Shown in pieces: positions 33,247 through 42,226 of a DNA stretch of 64,000 bases; within the stretch, counting starts at the first letter, position 1; each line of letters begins with the position of its first letter. Location: assembly GCA_903843125.1 (NCBI GenBank), contig CAIMOR010000407.1, positions 1-64,000 on the forward strand. The letters are read 5' to 3'. The position numbers were made by a program, and so were the translations under genes. The notes beneath the pieces are model-generated. The model ran no database searches, was not told the DNA's origin, and saw nothing but the letters and a program-made list of their open reading frames with translations. Origin of the DNA: an uncultured Rhodospirillales bacterium (GTDB lineage: Bacteria; Pseudomonadota; Alphaproteobacteria; Acetobacterales; Acetobacteraceae).

Positions 33247-34212
33247 TCAGCCTTCCACCAGGTTATGCAGCGGCTCGCCGGCCAGCAGGCGCCGCAGGTT
33301 GCCGGCGGCGCCCTCGGCGATGCGCGCCATGCTGCGCCCGCTGCCGCTGGCGGCGAAATGCGGTGCGATGATCAGGTTCGGTGCGAACCAGAGCGGATCG
33401 CCGTCCGGCAGCGGCTCCGGGTCGGTCACATCCAGTCCGGCGCCACCGAGCTGGCCGGATTGCAGCGCGGCGATCAGCGCCGCCTGGTCCACCAGCCCGC
33501 CGCGGCCGACATTGACCAGCAGCGCGCCGCGCTTGCAGGCGGCAAAGGCGTCGCTGTTGAACAGGTGCTGCGTCGCCGGCGCCAGGTTGATCGCCACAAC
33601 GATCGCGTCGGTGCGCGCCAGCACGCCGTGCAGCGCCGGCAGCGGATGCACCGCGTCCACAGCCTGCTCCGGCCTGGCGGTGCGGGTCACCGCCTCCACC
33701 CGCATGCCGAAGGCCCGGGCCCGCGGTGCCAGTTCGCGGGCGATGTGTCCCATGCCGATGATGGCCAGGGTGGCGCCTTCCAGCGAGGTGGCGCGTGTGG
33801 TGAAGCCGCGGTCCCAATGCGCCTTGGCCTGCTGCGCGAGCACGGCGGGAACCTGCCGGCCGAGTGCCAGCAGCAGCGCCATGGCATGTTCCGCCACCGC
33901 CGGGGCGACGGCGCCGGCAGCCCAGCTGACCGGGATGCGCCGCGGCATGCCCGCGGCTTCGAAGCCCTCTCGCCCGGCGGTGAGGATGTGCAGCCAACGC
34001 AGCCTGCTTTCCGGCGCCTCGATGGCGGCAACAATCTGGCGCGCCAGCGGCGGCGGCGCGTCGTAGGTGACCAGCGCCTCGGCGCCCGGCAGGGCGGCCA
34101 GCAGCTCCGGCAACGTGTCCACCACCGTCAGCGTCGCGCCCGGCACCGCCTGCAGCGCCGCCGTCACCTGCGGGCGGGCCAGGCCGAGCCGTGCCCAATA
34201 GACCACCTGCAT
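33247..34212 (-). CDS. D-isomer-specific 2-hydroxyacid dehydrogenase
   Basis: 321-residue NAD(P)-dependent reductase. Rossmann motif GMGHIARELAPRARAFGMRV (the third Gly of GxGxxG is Ala). Catalytic Arg in VNVGRGGLVDQ, Glu in VTDPEPLPDG and His in IIAPHFAAS are present. It probably reduces a 2-keto acid such as hydroxypyruvate or oxidises its product. It directly follows the enolase-superfamily gene on the same strand (adjoining at 34212), which suggests one pathway. Confidence 0.88.
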   Translation of the reverse strand: MQVVYWARLGLARPQVTAALQAVPGATLTVVDTLPELLAALPGAEALVTYDAPPPLARQIVAAIEAPESRLRWLHILTAGREGFEAAGMPRRIPVSWAAGAVAPAVAEHAMALLLALGRQVPAVLAQQAKAHWDRGFTTRATSLEGATLAIIGMGHIARELAPRARAFGMRVEAVTRTARPEQAVDAVHPLPALHGVLARTDAIVVAINLAPATQHLFNSDAFAACKRGALLVNVGRGGLVDQAALIAALQSGQLGGAGLDVTDPEPLPDGDPLWFAPNLIIAPHFAASGSGRSMARIAEGAAGNLRRLLAGEPLHNLVEG

Positions 34213-35402
34213 CAGCGCTTCACCTTCGGCGGATGCGCGCGCACCGCGGCTTCGTTGATCTCGGCGCCCCAGCCGGGCGCGGTGGGCACCAGCATCCGAC
34301 CCTGCTCGATCCGCGGCGGCACCGTCACCAGCTCATCCTTCCAGGGTACGTCGTCCACCTCGATCTCCATGATGCGGAAGTTGGGTACCGCGGCGCAGAA
34401 CTGCGCGCTCATCAGGCTGGCCAGGTGGCTGTAGAAGTTGTGCGGCGCGACGTTCACCTCGAAGGCATCGGCCAGCGTGGCGATGCGCACCGACTCCAGC
34501 AGCCCGTTCCAGGGCACGTCGATGACCGCGACATCGACAGCCTGCTGCTCGAAGTAGGGCCGGTACGCCTTCAGCCCGTGGATCGATTCCAGCGAGGCGA
34601 TCGGCGTGGCGCTGGAGCGCCGGATATCGGCCAGCGCCTCGGGGTCGTGGAGGTCGATCTCCAGCCATTCCAGCTGGAATGGCTCGGCCAGCTTGGCGAT
34701 GCGGCGGAAACCTTCCGGCCGCTGGTTGAAGTTGAGGTCGAACATCAGCCCCATGCGTGGGCCGAGGCCATCGCGCACCGTGCCCAGCGTATCCTCGATG
34801 GCGCCGAGGAATTTGTGGGTGAGGTTGCGCTCCAGCAGGTCCGGCGCCATGCGGAAGCCGGGGTCGAACATGCGCAGCTTCGCCTCGTCGAAGTAGAACG
34901 GGTTCGTCTTCACCGCGGCGAAGCCGCGCGCCTTGGCTTCCGCTGCCAGCGCCTTGAGGTCGTCGCCGCGGCGGATCGGGGTGAAGCCCCAGCCTTCGAA
35001 CATCTCGCCGAAGCGGATGCGGAAGCTGCCGAAATGCGACCAGTACAGTGGTAGGCTTTCCCGGTACGGCCCGCCGAACAGCGCCGCCACCGGTACGCCC
35101 AGCGCCTTGGCCTTGATGTCGAGGCAGGCATTCTCGATGGCCGCGATGGCCTGGTTGTTCAGGCCACCCGCCGCCAGCCGGGTGATGGCCTGCAGCGAGG
35201 CGCTGATGCGCCCCACCGGGCGGGGGTCCATCCCGATGACGATGGGGGTAAATCGGCGCAGCAGGTCGGAGACGCCGCCAACACCGAAGCCTTCGGCGTA
35301 TTCGGCCCAGCCGGTGATGCCTTCGTCGGTGCTGATCTTCAGGAAGTTGAAGGTTCGCCAGCCTCCATCGGCGTGCAGGTCCTCAAGTCCGGTGATGCGC
35401 AT
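34212..35402 (-). CDS. Mandelate racemase / muconate lactonizing enzyme family protein (acid-sugar dehydratase-like)
   Basis: 396 residues of the enolase superfamily. An N-terminal capping domain precedes the barrel. A Lys in AAVKTNPF is in the general-base region. The metal ligands fit Asp in LMFDLNFN, Glu in LEWLEIDL and Glu in IASLESIH. A His in VAPHNFYSHL may also act. Relatives dehydrate galactonate, mannonate or other acid sugars. Its neighbours (2-hydroxyacid dehydrogenase, Bug receptor, Asp-box protein) fit acid-sugar catabolism. Confidence 0.87.
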   Translation of the reverse strand: MRITGLEDLHADGGWRTFNFLKISTDEGITGWAEYAEGFGVGGVSDLLRRFTPIVIGMDPRPVGRISASLQAITRLAAGGLNNQAIAAIENACLDIKAKALGVPVAALFGGPYRESLPLYWSHFGSFRIRFGEMFEGWGFTPIRRGDDLKALAAEAKARGFAAVKTNPFYFDEAKLRMFDPGFRMAPDLLERNLTHKFLGAIEDTLGTVRDGLGPRMGLMFDLNFNQRPEGFRRIAKLAEPFQLEWLEIDLHDPEALADIRRSSATPIASLESIHGLKAYRPYFEQQAVDVAVIDVPWNGLLESVRIATLADAFEVNVAPHNFYSHLASLMSAQFCAAVPNFRIMEIEVDDVPWKDELVTVPPRIEQGRMLVPTAPGWGAEINEAAVRAHPPKVKR

Positions 35403-35534
35403 GGACGTACCTCTTTGCCGTGACGCTAGGCGTGGTGCCGCACCCTGACAAGGCGGCCGGCGGCGCCCAGGGCGGCTGCGGCGAGCCCCGGCCGCTTCGG
35501 CCCTGTCGCAGGGGCGGTGCCATTGCTGCGGCGG

Positions 35535-36611
35535 TCAGGTCACCGCCAGCGCCATCACCGCACTGCAGCCCGGCGGCAGCGGCACGTCCTGCCAGGTGGC
35601 GCCCTCGTCCTGGGTGCCGAAGACCTGGCCCTTGCGCGCGGCGGCGTAGACCACGCGGCGGTCGCTCGGGCTGGGTACCGCCGCCATCATGGTGCTTTCG
35701 GCCAGGGTCGGCCCATCGAACCGCGCCCAATTGCGGCCGAGATCCGTGCTGCGCCAGACCTGCCCGGTAGCGCCGATCGCGCTGGTCGACATGGTGGCGT
35801 ACAGCGTGTTGGCGTCGTGCGGGGAGACCCGGACGTCGCGGCCATAGAAGATCGGCGTGCGGCGACGCATCTCCAGGTCCTGCCAGTGGGCGCCATGGTC
35901 GTCGCTGCGGAACAGCCCCATGCGCAGCGCCAGCACCGGCACATCCGGCTCCGCCGGGCTGATGGCGAGGGCGTGGACGTCCAGCATGCCTTCCGCGGTA
36001 TGGGTGGTGATGATGGCGCTCTTCAAGTGGTCCTGCTCGGCGAGCGCAATCAGGTGGTCGCTGCAATCGGTCCAGCTCTCACCGGCGTCGGTGCTGCGGA
36101 TGACGCCGCGGACCTCGAGGGCGGCGTACATCTCCTCCGGCCGTGCCGGGTTGAAGGCGAAGCGCATGACGCGGTTGCGGAAGCCGCGCATGTCGGCGAC
36201 TTCCGGCAACTCGGCGCCGCGGGCGCGATGGAAGCTACTGCCGGCATCCTCGGAGATGAACACGCCGAGCGGCGAGGTGCCGACGTAGAGCTTGCGCGGG
36301 TTATGCGGGTGTACCGCGATGGCCCAGACCTGCAGATCCGTGTGCGGGAAGTTGAGCCTTGCCCAGCTGTTGCCGCTGTCGGTCGAGACGTAGGGGCCTT
36401 CCTGCGTGCCGGCGTAGATGCGCGTGCTGTCGTGCGGGTCCACCGTCAGGCAGGGCACGTGGCAGTCGGCCGGCAGGCCGCGCGAGAGCTGCTCCCATTC
36501 GGTGCCGCCGACCGCCAGGCGGAACACGCCGCCGAGGGTGCCGGGCGGCGAGGCCAGGTTGGCGCCGCCGGGCCAGCGGACCACGCCGGCGAAGACCTGT
36601 GCTTGGCTCAT
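35535..36611 (-). CDS. Asp-box beta-propeller protein (sialidase-like / WD40-YVTN-BNR type)
   Basis: 358 residues with at least six Asp-box motifs spread along the chain: STDSGNSW, SEDAGSSF, STDAGESW, SDDHGAHW, STDLGRNW and TQDEGATW. This predicts a six- or seven-bladed propeller. No signal peptide and no sialidase arginine triad are evident. Proteins of this type are often annotated as exo-alpha-sialidase without proof. It is upstream of the dehydratase gene on the same strand and divergent from the PEP-mutase-family gene. Confidence 0.78.
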   Translation of the reverse strand: MSQAQVFAGVVRWPGGANLASPPGTLGGVFRLAVGGTEWEQLSRGLPADCHVPCLTVDPHDSTRIYAGTQEGPYVSTDSGNSWARLNFPHTDLQVWAIAVHPHNPRKLYVGTSPLGVFISEDAGSSFHRARGAELPEVADMRGFRNRVMRFAFNPARPEEMYAALEVRGVIRSTDAGESWTDCSDHLIALAEQDHLKSAIITTHTAEGMLDVHALAISPAEPDVPVLALRMGLFRSDDHGAHWQDLEMRRRTPIFYGRDVRVSPHDANTLYATMSTSAIGATGQVWRSTDLGRNWARFDGPTLAESTMMAAVPSPSDRRVVYAAARKGQVFGTQDEGATWQDVPLPPGCSAVMALAVT

Positions 36612-36734
36612 GGCCGTTTCCTTCCTGCTGCTTTGCTGGAACCCTAGGCCCGGGCGGGCAACGGCGACAAGCCGAGTAGGCGCCGTCGCCCCGGCCGCCT
36701 AAGCTCGCCTGACAAACAACCGGAGCGAACGCCC

Positions 36735-37598
36735 ATGACGGCCCCCGAACGACTGCGCGCCCTGCTGCGCGAACCCGGCCTCGTCGCCATGCCCGCGGTA
36801 TGGGACGGCATCAGCGCCAAGATGACCGCCGCCGCCGGCTTCAGGACAGCCTTCCTGAGCGGCTCCTGCTGCGCGGCCAGCCGCCTCGGCGGGGCGGACC
36901 TGGATCTGATCTCCTTCGGCGAGATGTTCGACAGCTTCACCATGGTGCACCGCGCCGCGCCGGACCTGCTCATCCTCGCCGACGGCGACCATGGCTACGG
37001 CAACGCGATGAACGTGCAGCGCACGGTGCGCGCCTACGGGCAGGCCGGCGCGGCGGCGATCCTGATCGAGGACAAGATCACCCCGCGGGCGCTGACCGCC
37101 GCCGGCAAGCCCTGCCTGCCGCGGGAGGAGGCGCGCATGAAGATCCGCGCCGCCGTGGAAGCAGCCAAGGACAGCGGCATCCTGGTGCTGGCGCGGACCG
37201 ATTGCCGGCCAACCCAGGGCATCGACGAGGCGGTCGCCCGGATCGAGATGTATGTCGAGGAAGGTGCCGATATCCTGTTCCTGGACAGCCCGGCCGATGA
37301 CGCCGAAATCCAGCGGGGCGTGGCGGCGGCGCAAGGGCGGCCCTCCTTCGCTGTGCTCTCCCCGGGCGGGGCGCGGGCTACGCCGAGCCAGGCCGAGGCG
37401 CTGCGGCTCGGCTTCAAGATCGGCACCTTCCCGACCGGCATGCTCTCGCCGGCGATGGCTGGCATCAAGGCCGGGCTCGCGGCGATTGCGGCCGGGGAGA
37501 GCGAGGCGGCCGGAGCGCTGCCCGCCGCCGAGTTCCGCGATACGCTAGGCTATGGCGCCTACGACGCGGCGGCGAAGCGGTTCATCATCCCGGGCTAG
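36735..37598 (+). CDS. Isocitrate lyase / PEP mutase family protein
   Basis: 287-residue TIM-barrel enzyme. Mg-binding region LILADGDHGYGNAMNV and LIEDKITPRA are typical of the PEP mutase/methylisocitrate lyase superfamily. The KxCGH catalytic loop of true isocitrate and methylisocitrate lyases is absent (the segment reads RALTAAGKPCLP). That favours an oxaloacetate-decarboxylase-like or other lyase role. It is divergent from the Asp-box gene and convergent with the small gene ending at 37620. Confidence 0.85.
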   Translation: MTAPERLRALLREPGLVAMPAVWDGISAKMTAAAGFRTAFLSGSCCAASRLGGADLDLISFGEMFDSFTMVHRAAPDLLILADGDHGYGNAMNVQRTVRAYGQAGAAAILIEDKITPRALTAAGKPCLPREEARMKIRAAVEAAKDSGILVLARTDCRPTQGIDEAVARIEMYVEEGADILFLDSPADDAEIQRGVAAAQGRPSFAVLSPGGARATPSQAEALRLGFKIGTFPTGMLSPAMAGIKAGLAAIAAGESEAAGALPAAEFRDTLGYGAYDAAAKRFIIPG

Positions 37599-37619
37599 TA
37601 CCCGGCCACTTGGGGCGCC

Positions 37620-38018
37620 TCAGTCGCTCACCAGGCGGCGAAGGGCGGCCTCGGCGCCGCCTTCCGGCTCAGGGGGGCAGAGGTCGGGCGGCCACCGGGC
37701 CGGATCGGTCGGCGGCGGCCAGGCGTCGCGCTGGCGCCAATAGGCCTCGCGCCGTGCCGCCATGGCCCTGGCCGGCGCCCAGAACCAGTCGGGCTGCTGC
37801 GCTGACATGGCGGCGACCATCAGCCGCGCCGTCGTGGCGGCCTGCGCCCGCGGTGCGCCGGCGGCCAGCAGCGCCTGTACCGCGCGCAGCAGGGCCGTGG
37901 CGTCGCGGTGGCCCTCGCCCATCGCCTGCCGATAGGCCGTTGCGCTGGCGACCAGCCAGGCGCGCGGCCATTGCGCCAATGGCTGATTGTGCGGCTGGAG
38001 CGTGCTGTTGCCTGGCAC
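37620..38018 (-). CDS. Small hypothetical protein, Ala/Trp-rich
   Basis: 132 residues from a GTG at 38018. I recognise no family. The sequence is rich in Ala, Arg and Trp, with a helical-looking middle (WLVASATAYRQAMGEGHRDA, then ATTARLMVAAMSAQQPDWFW). It vaguely recalls short phasin-like proteins but no motif proves that. It converges on the PEP-mutase-family gene with a 21-base gap. Real expression is plausible, not certain. Confidence 0.4.
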   Translation of the reverse strand: MPGNSTLQPHNQPLAQWPRAWLVASATAYRQAMGEGHRDATALLRAVQALLAAGAPRAQAATTARLMVAAMSAQQPDWFWAPARAMAARREAYWRQRDAWPPPTDPARWPPDLCPPEPEGGAEAALRRLVSD

Positions 38019-38276
38019 CGATGACCCTCCGTGAGGCGCTTCCGCCGCGGCCCGCCGGCTGCAACGCCCCCGGACCGTCACCGTCCAGGGACAACCCGCA
38101 GGATGGCCGATTTTGTGCGCGCCGGCATGCAGGTTTACCAGACCGAGTTCTTGGCGCTCAACACCTCAGGCTTGGCCGGCAAGGCGACCGTGCTGCCGGA
38201 CAGCACGACGCAGACGGTAACGGCGCTGATTGAGGCGGGCCGAGCGGCGGTTCGGCCACTGGGGCGCAGCGGACGG

Positions 38277-38696
38277 CTATTCCCCACGCAGCTTGGCGCG
38301 GACGTCCTCCGGCACCGGCACGGCGCGCAGGGTGCCGCTGGCGTCGGCGTGGCCCCAGATGCGCACCTGCTCGCCGGTGGCGACGCTGGCGCCGGACTTC
38401 AGGAAGCTGTGCCTGACCACGAACGACTTGCCGGCACCGAATTCGGCCGGATGGATGCGGTGCTCAAGCACGTCACCGTACATCGCCGGCAGCCGGAAGC
38501 TGCAGGCGATATTGACCAGCGGCGAGCCACGGAAACTCGCGTCAGCCTCGACCAGCGCGGCGAAGTCCAGCCCGCGCGCGCGGCACATCTCGTGGAAGCC
38601 CTCGTCCATCCAGCGCACATAGTGCGAATGAAAGACGATGCGCGCGGGGTCGCAGTCGTTCCAGTGCACCGGCACGCTGCGGCCGTAGTCGGACAT
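38277..38696 (-). CDS. 4-hydroxybenzoyl-CoA thioesterase-family (hot-dog fold) protein
   Basis: 139 residues. The hallmark VHWNDCDPARIVFHSHYVRWMDEG has the catalytic Asp and matches the 4HBT family. It is the last gene of the phenylpropanoid unit; its ATG overlaps the thiolase stop (TGATG). In that setting it could release free aromatic acid (such as 4-hydroxybenzoate or vanillate) from the CoA ester left after side-chain cleavage. Confidence 0.87.
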   Translation of the reverse strand: MSDYGRSVPVHWNDCDPARIVFHSHYVRWMDEGFHEMCRARGLDFAALVEADASFRGSPLVNIACSFRLPAMYGDVLEHRIHPAEFGAGKSFVVRHSFLKSGASVATGEQVRIWGHADASGTLRAVPVPEDVRAKLRGE

Positions 38697-39952
38697 CAGC
38701 AGGCCTCGACCAGGACCATCATGCCCTGGCCGCCGCCGGCGCAGGCACCCGCCATGGCGTAGCGCCCACCGCGCCGCTGCAACTCCATCAGCACCGAATA
38801 GACGCAGCGGATGCCGGTGGCGGCCAAGGGGTGCCCGAACGCGATGGCGCCGCCGTTGACGTTGAAGCGATCCTCGGCGACGCCGAGGCCACGCCGCACG
38901 CTTTCGGCCTGAGAGGAAAACGCCTCGTTCACCTCCACCAGGTCCAGGTCGCCGGCGTGCATGCCCAGCTTGGCCAGCAGCGCCAGGCCGGCCGGGACCG
39001 GCCCGATGCCCATGACCTGCGCCGGCACGCCGGCGGTGGCCACGGCAACAACGCGACCGAGCGGCTTCGCCTGCCTGGCCAGCGCGCCATTGGTGACGAC
39101 GACAGCGGCGGCGCCGTCAACAATGGCGCTGCTGTTGCCGCCGGTCTGCACGCCACCGAAGGCGGGCGAGAGCTTGGCCAGGATGTCCATTGGCGTCGGG
39201 CGGATGTGCGTGTCCTGCGCCACTTCCTTCACGCCGCGCGGCAGCTTCAGCGCGCGGGGCTTCAGGCCCTCGGCGGTAAACTCCGCATTGGTGACCGGGG
39301 CGATCTCCGCGGCGAAGCGGCCGCTCTCAACCGCGGCCAGGGCGCGGGCGAAACTGCGGGCGGCGTAGGCGTCCGTCGTCGCACGGTCGATGCCGTAGGC
39401 CTGCGCCAGGTTCTCCGCGGTCTGGCCCATGCCGCAGCCGCCGGCGGTGTCGAACAGGGATTCCCATAGGAAATCCTTGAACTCCACCTGGCCCATGCGG
39501 AAGCCGCCGCGATGCGTGTAGGCGGCGACGGGGTTGCGCGTCATGCTCTCGGCGCCCACCGCAAGTGCCGCTTCATACTGGCCCATGGAGACGCCGCGCG
39601 CGGCCTGGGCGATCGCCTCGAACCCCGTGGTGCAGAGGCGGTTGACACCAAGTGCCGGGCGGTCATTCGCCATGCCCGCAAAAAGCCCGACGTGGCGCGG
39701 ATAGAAGAAGGCGTCGAAGCTGGCCTGCGCGCAGCTGCCGGCGATGGTGGTGCCGAGGCGCTGCGGTGCCAACCCGCTGCGCGCCAGCGCGGCACGGGCG
39801 ACGTGGATGCCGAGGTCGGTCGGCGACACCAGGCCGAGCGCGCCGTTGTAGTCGACGAAGGGCGTGCGGGCGCCGGCCACGATGAAGGCGTCTGCGAAGC
39901 TTTCCACCAGCGCGCCGCCGACATAGGCGGACCAGTCGGTCGAGTAGGTCAT
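38696..39952 (-). CDS. Thiolase family protein (acyl-CoA acetyltransferase)
   Basis: 418 residues. The nucleophilic Cys is Cys107 in GVNRLCTTGF; later motifs are NGGAIAFGHPLAATG and CAGGGQGMMVLVE with the second catalytic Cys. It would split a 3-ketoacyl-CoA into acetyl-CoA and a shortened acyl-CoA. Gene overlaps on both sides (ATGA with the CoA ligase, TGATG with the thioesterase) tie it to side-chain degradation of a phenylpropanoid. It is the likely counterpart of the Aat-type thiolases in ferulate loci. Confidence 0.9.
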   Translation of the reverse strand: MTYSTDWSAYVGGALVESFADAFIVAGARTPFVDYNGALGLVSPTDLGIHVARAALARSGLAPQRLGTTIAGSCAQASFDAFFYPRHVGLFAGMANDRPALGVNRLCTTGFEAIAQAARGVSMGQYEAALAVGAESMTRNPVAAYTHRGGFRMGQVEFKDFLWESLFDTAGGCGMGQTAENLAQAYGIDRATTDAYAARSFARALAAVESGRFAAEIAPVTNAEFTAEGLKPRALKLPRGVKEVAQDTHIRPTPMDILAKLSPAFGGVQTGGNSSAIVDGAAAVVVTNGALARQAKPLGRVVAVATAGVPAQVMGIGPVPAGLALLAKLGMHAGDLDLVEVNEAFSSQAESVRRGLGVAEDRFNVNGGAIAFGHPLAATGIRCVYSVLMELQRRGGRYAMAGACAGGGQGMMVLVEAC

Positions 39953-41721
39953 GGCGTGATCACCTCCTTCTCCTCATTGTCGTACAAGCGTGCCACGTCG
40001 GCGGCGCGACGCGCCAGGATGGCGCGGACATTCAGCGAACCCTTGTCGGTCATCTCGCCGGCATCGAGCGAGAGCGGCGCGCGCAGGAACATGGCGCGGG
40101 CGATGGTGAGCGAGGAAGCGCCGCCGCCTTCCGCGTTCAATGCCCGCAGGGCGGCGCGGACCTCGCCAAGGAAGATGCTGTCGTCCAACTCCGCCAGTCG
40201 ATGCGGCTGCGGGATCAGCAGCAGGCCGATATCGTCGCGGTCATGGCCGCACACCACCATGTCCCGCGCCACCTCGGCCAGCGCCGCCATGGCGCGCGGC
40301 TTGATGGCGCCGACATTGACCTTGGTGCCGGTCGCCAGCTTGAAATCCTCGCCCAGCCGGCCGTCGAAGCGCAGCCCCTGGTTGGGGTCGGCAAGGTCCA
40401 CCCAGCGCATGGCGTCGCCGGTGCGGAAGAACCCCTCGGCGTCGAAGCTGGCGGCATTCGCTTCCGGATTGTCCAGGTAGCCGGGCGTCACCTGCGGTCC
40501 GCGGACGCGGACTTCCAGCTTGTCGCCATCCGGCAGCAGCAGCAGTTCCGCGCTGGGCAGTGGCGTGCCGATGCAGCCGGAGGGCACCTTGGGCGCATGG
40601 GTCAGTACCACCGCCGGCGCGGTTTCGGTCAGGCCCCAGCTGGCGGCCATGTGCACCGGCCGCGGTGCCTGCATGATGACGGCCTCCAGCCGGCGCCACA
40701 GTGGCGGCGCCAGCGCGGCGGCGGCGTAGAAGACGATCCGCAGACGCCCGAGGAAGGCGTCGCGGATTTTCGGCTCGTCCTCCAGGTGCGGCAACAGCAG
40801 CTCATAGCCCTTCGGCACGTTGAAACTGATGGTCGGCGAAACGTCGTGCAGGTTGCGCAGGGTGCGGCCGAAATCCTGCGGCAGCGGCCGACCGTCATCG
40901 ATCCACAGCGTACCGCCGTGGCGCAGCACCATGTTGAAGTTGTGGCTGCCGCCGAAGGTGTGGGACCAGGGCAACCAGTCCAGCAGCACCGGCGGCTCGT
41001 GGTACAGAAAGGGCCAGGCGTAGGCGATCTGTTCCTGATTCACCGCCATCATGCGGTGGGTGTTCATCACGCCCTTGGGCATGCCGGTGGAGCCGCTGGT
41101 GAACAGCAGTTTCACCACGGCGTCCGGCGGCACGGCGGCCATGGCGGCATCGGTGCGCGCTGTGGGTGCCGTGGCCAGCAGCCCGGCGAAGGCGGTGGCG
41201 CGGCCATGCGGTTCCAGCGCCACATGCTCGGCCTCCGCCGCTTCCGGAACGGCCAGCGCTCGGGCGAAGGTGGCAGCGTTGTCGGCGAAGATCAGCCCGG
41301 GCTGCGCCAGGCGAAGCACGTGGCGCAACTTCAGCAGATCCTGGCTGGCCAGGCTGTACGGCACCGAGACCGGCGTCACCGGCACGCCGACGCTCATTGC
41401 CGCCAGCGCCAGCAGCGCGTGTTCGATGCCGTTGCCGGACAGGATGGCGACGCCGCGTTCGGGTCCCAGCCCCCGCGCCAGCAGCGCGGCCGCAAGGCGG
41501 CGCACCTGGTCGGCGGCCTCGCCCCAGCTCAGGCTGCGCCAGGCAGTGCCATCGGCGGTGCGCTGCCGCAGCAGAGGCGCGTGCGGCTGCCGCTCCGCCC
41601 AGTGGAACAGGTTGTCGGTGATCCGCGGCGGATGCTCCGGCAGCGTCGCCGCCGAGCGCACCAGCCAGCCGTCCCCATGCGGCGTGACGCGCACATCTGG
41701 CGTGCTGAAGATGGTTTCCAT
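39949..41721 (-). CDS. fcs: Feruloyl-CoA synthase-like acyl-CoA ligase
   Basis: 590-residue AMP-forming ligase. Signature FTSGSTGMPKGVMNTHRMM; later adenylation motifs SWGLTETAP and FFRTGDAMRW. The N-terminal region (TPHGDGWLVRSAATLPEHPPRITDN) and length match feruloyl-CoA synthases better than generic ligases. It would activate ferulate, p-coumarate or caffeate with ATP and CoA as the first step of the pathway formed with the enoyl-CoA hydratase, dehydrogenase and thiolase. It lies 22 bases after the MarR gene. Confidence 0.85.
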   Translation of the reverse strand: METIFSTPDVRVTPHGDGWLVRSAATLPEHPPRITDNLFHWAERQPHAPLLRQRTADGTAWRSLSWGEAADQVRRLAAALLARGLGPERGVAILSGNGIEHALLALAAMSVGVPVTPVSVPYSLASQDLLKLRHVLRLAQPGLIFADNAATFARALAVPEAAEAEHVALEPHGRATAFAGLLATAPTARTDAAMAAVPPDAVVKLLFTSGSTGMPKGVMNTHRMMAVNQEQIAYAWPFLYHEPPVLLDWLPWSHTFGGSHNFNMVLRHGGTLWIDDGRPLPQDFGRTLRNLHDVSPTISFNVPKGYELLLPHLEDEPKIRDAFLGRLRIVFYAAAALAPPLWRRLEAVIMQAPRPVHMAASWGLTETAPAVVLTHAPKVPSGCIGTPLPSAELLLLPDGDKLEVRVRGPQVTPGYLDNPEANAASFDAEGFFRTGDAMRWVDLADPNQGLRFDGRLGEDFKLATGTKVNVGAIKPRAMAALAEVARDMVVCGHDRDDIGLLLIPQPHRLAELDDSIFLGEVRAALRALNAEGGGASSLTIARAMFLRAPLSLDAGEMTDKGSLNVRAILARRAADVARLYDNEEKEVITP

Positions 41722-41743
41722 GGCTTCCTCCGTGGCGCCGCGT

Positions 41744-42226
41744 TCAGGGCGGGCTCAGCTTGGCCAGCAGCGTGACCAGCGTGGCGTATTGCCGGGGCGT
41801 CAGTCGATGCGCCACCTGCTGCTCCATCGCCAATATCGCGGGCGTCAACTCGTCGTACAGTGCGTGACCCGCAGCGGTCAGTCGCAGCAAGTTGGCGCGG
41901 CGGTTGGCGGCATCCACCCGCCGGTCGACCAGGCCCTGCGCCTCCATCTCGGCCAGCAGCACCGCCATGTTGGAGGGCTTGACGCGCAGCGCCTCGGCCA
42001 GGTGGCCCTGCTGCACGTCCGGGTTGGCCTGCAGCAGCGCCAGCACGGAATAGCGTGCTGGAGTCACGCCCGCCTGACCGAAGTGGCGATGGAATTCGTC
42101 GAATACCTGCTGCTGCGCCAGCCTCAGCAGGAAGCCGACATGGCCGGTCAATGGCGCCATGTCCAGGCGCGCCACCGCCGGCACGCTACGGCGACGCGTG
42201 GCAGCCTCGGGCAGCGCGTCAGGCAT
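41744..42226 (-). CDS. MarR family transcriptional regulator
   Basis: 160 residues from the ATG at 42226. Winged helix: VTPARYSVLALLQANPDV, GHLAEALRVKPSNMAVLL (recognition helix) and EAQGLVDRRVDAANRRANLL (wing). MarR repressors of hydroxycinnamate loci commonly respond to the CoA thioester or the free acid. The start overlaps the end of the receptor gene by eight bases. Likely targets are the AT-rich palindromes at 43456-43474 and 45231-45245. Confidence 0.88.
   Translation of the reverse strand: MPDALPEAATRRRSVPAVARLDMAPLTGHVGFLLRLAQQQVFDEFHRHFGQAGVTPARYSVLALLQANPDVQQGHLAEALRVKPSNMAVLLAEMEAQGLVDRRVDAANRRANLLRLTAAGHALYDELTPAILAMEQQVAHRLTPRQYATLVTLLAKLSPP

Noticed and set aside
38103..38276. 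Possible small plus-strand gene starting at the ATG at 38103
   Set aside because: The frame runs on into the antisense of the thioesterase gene without a stop, and I recognise no family; kept as non-coding.
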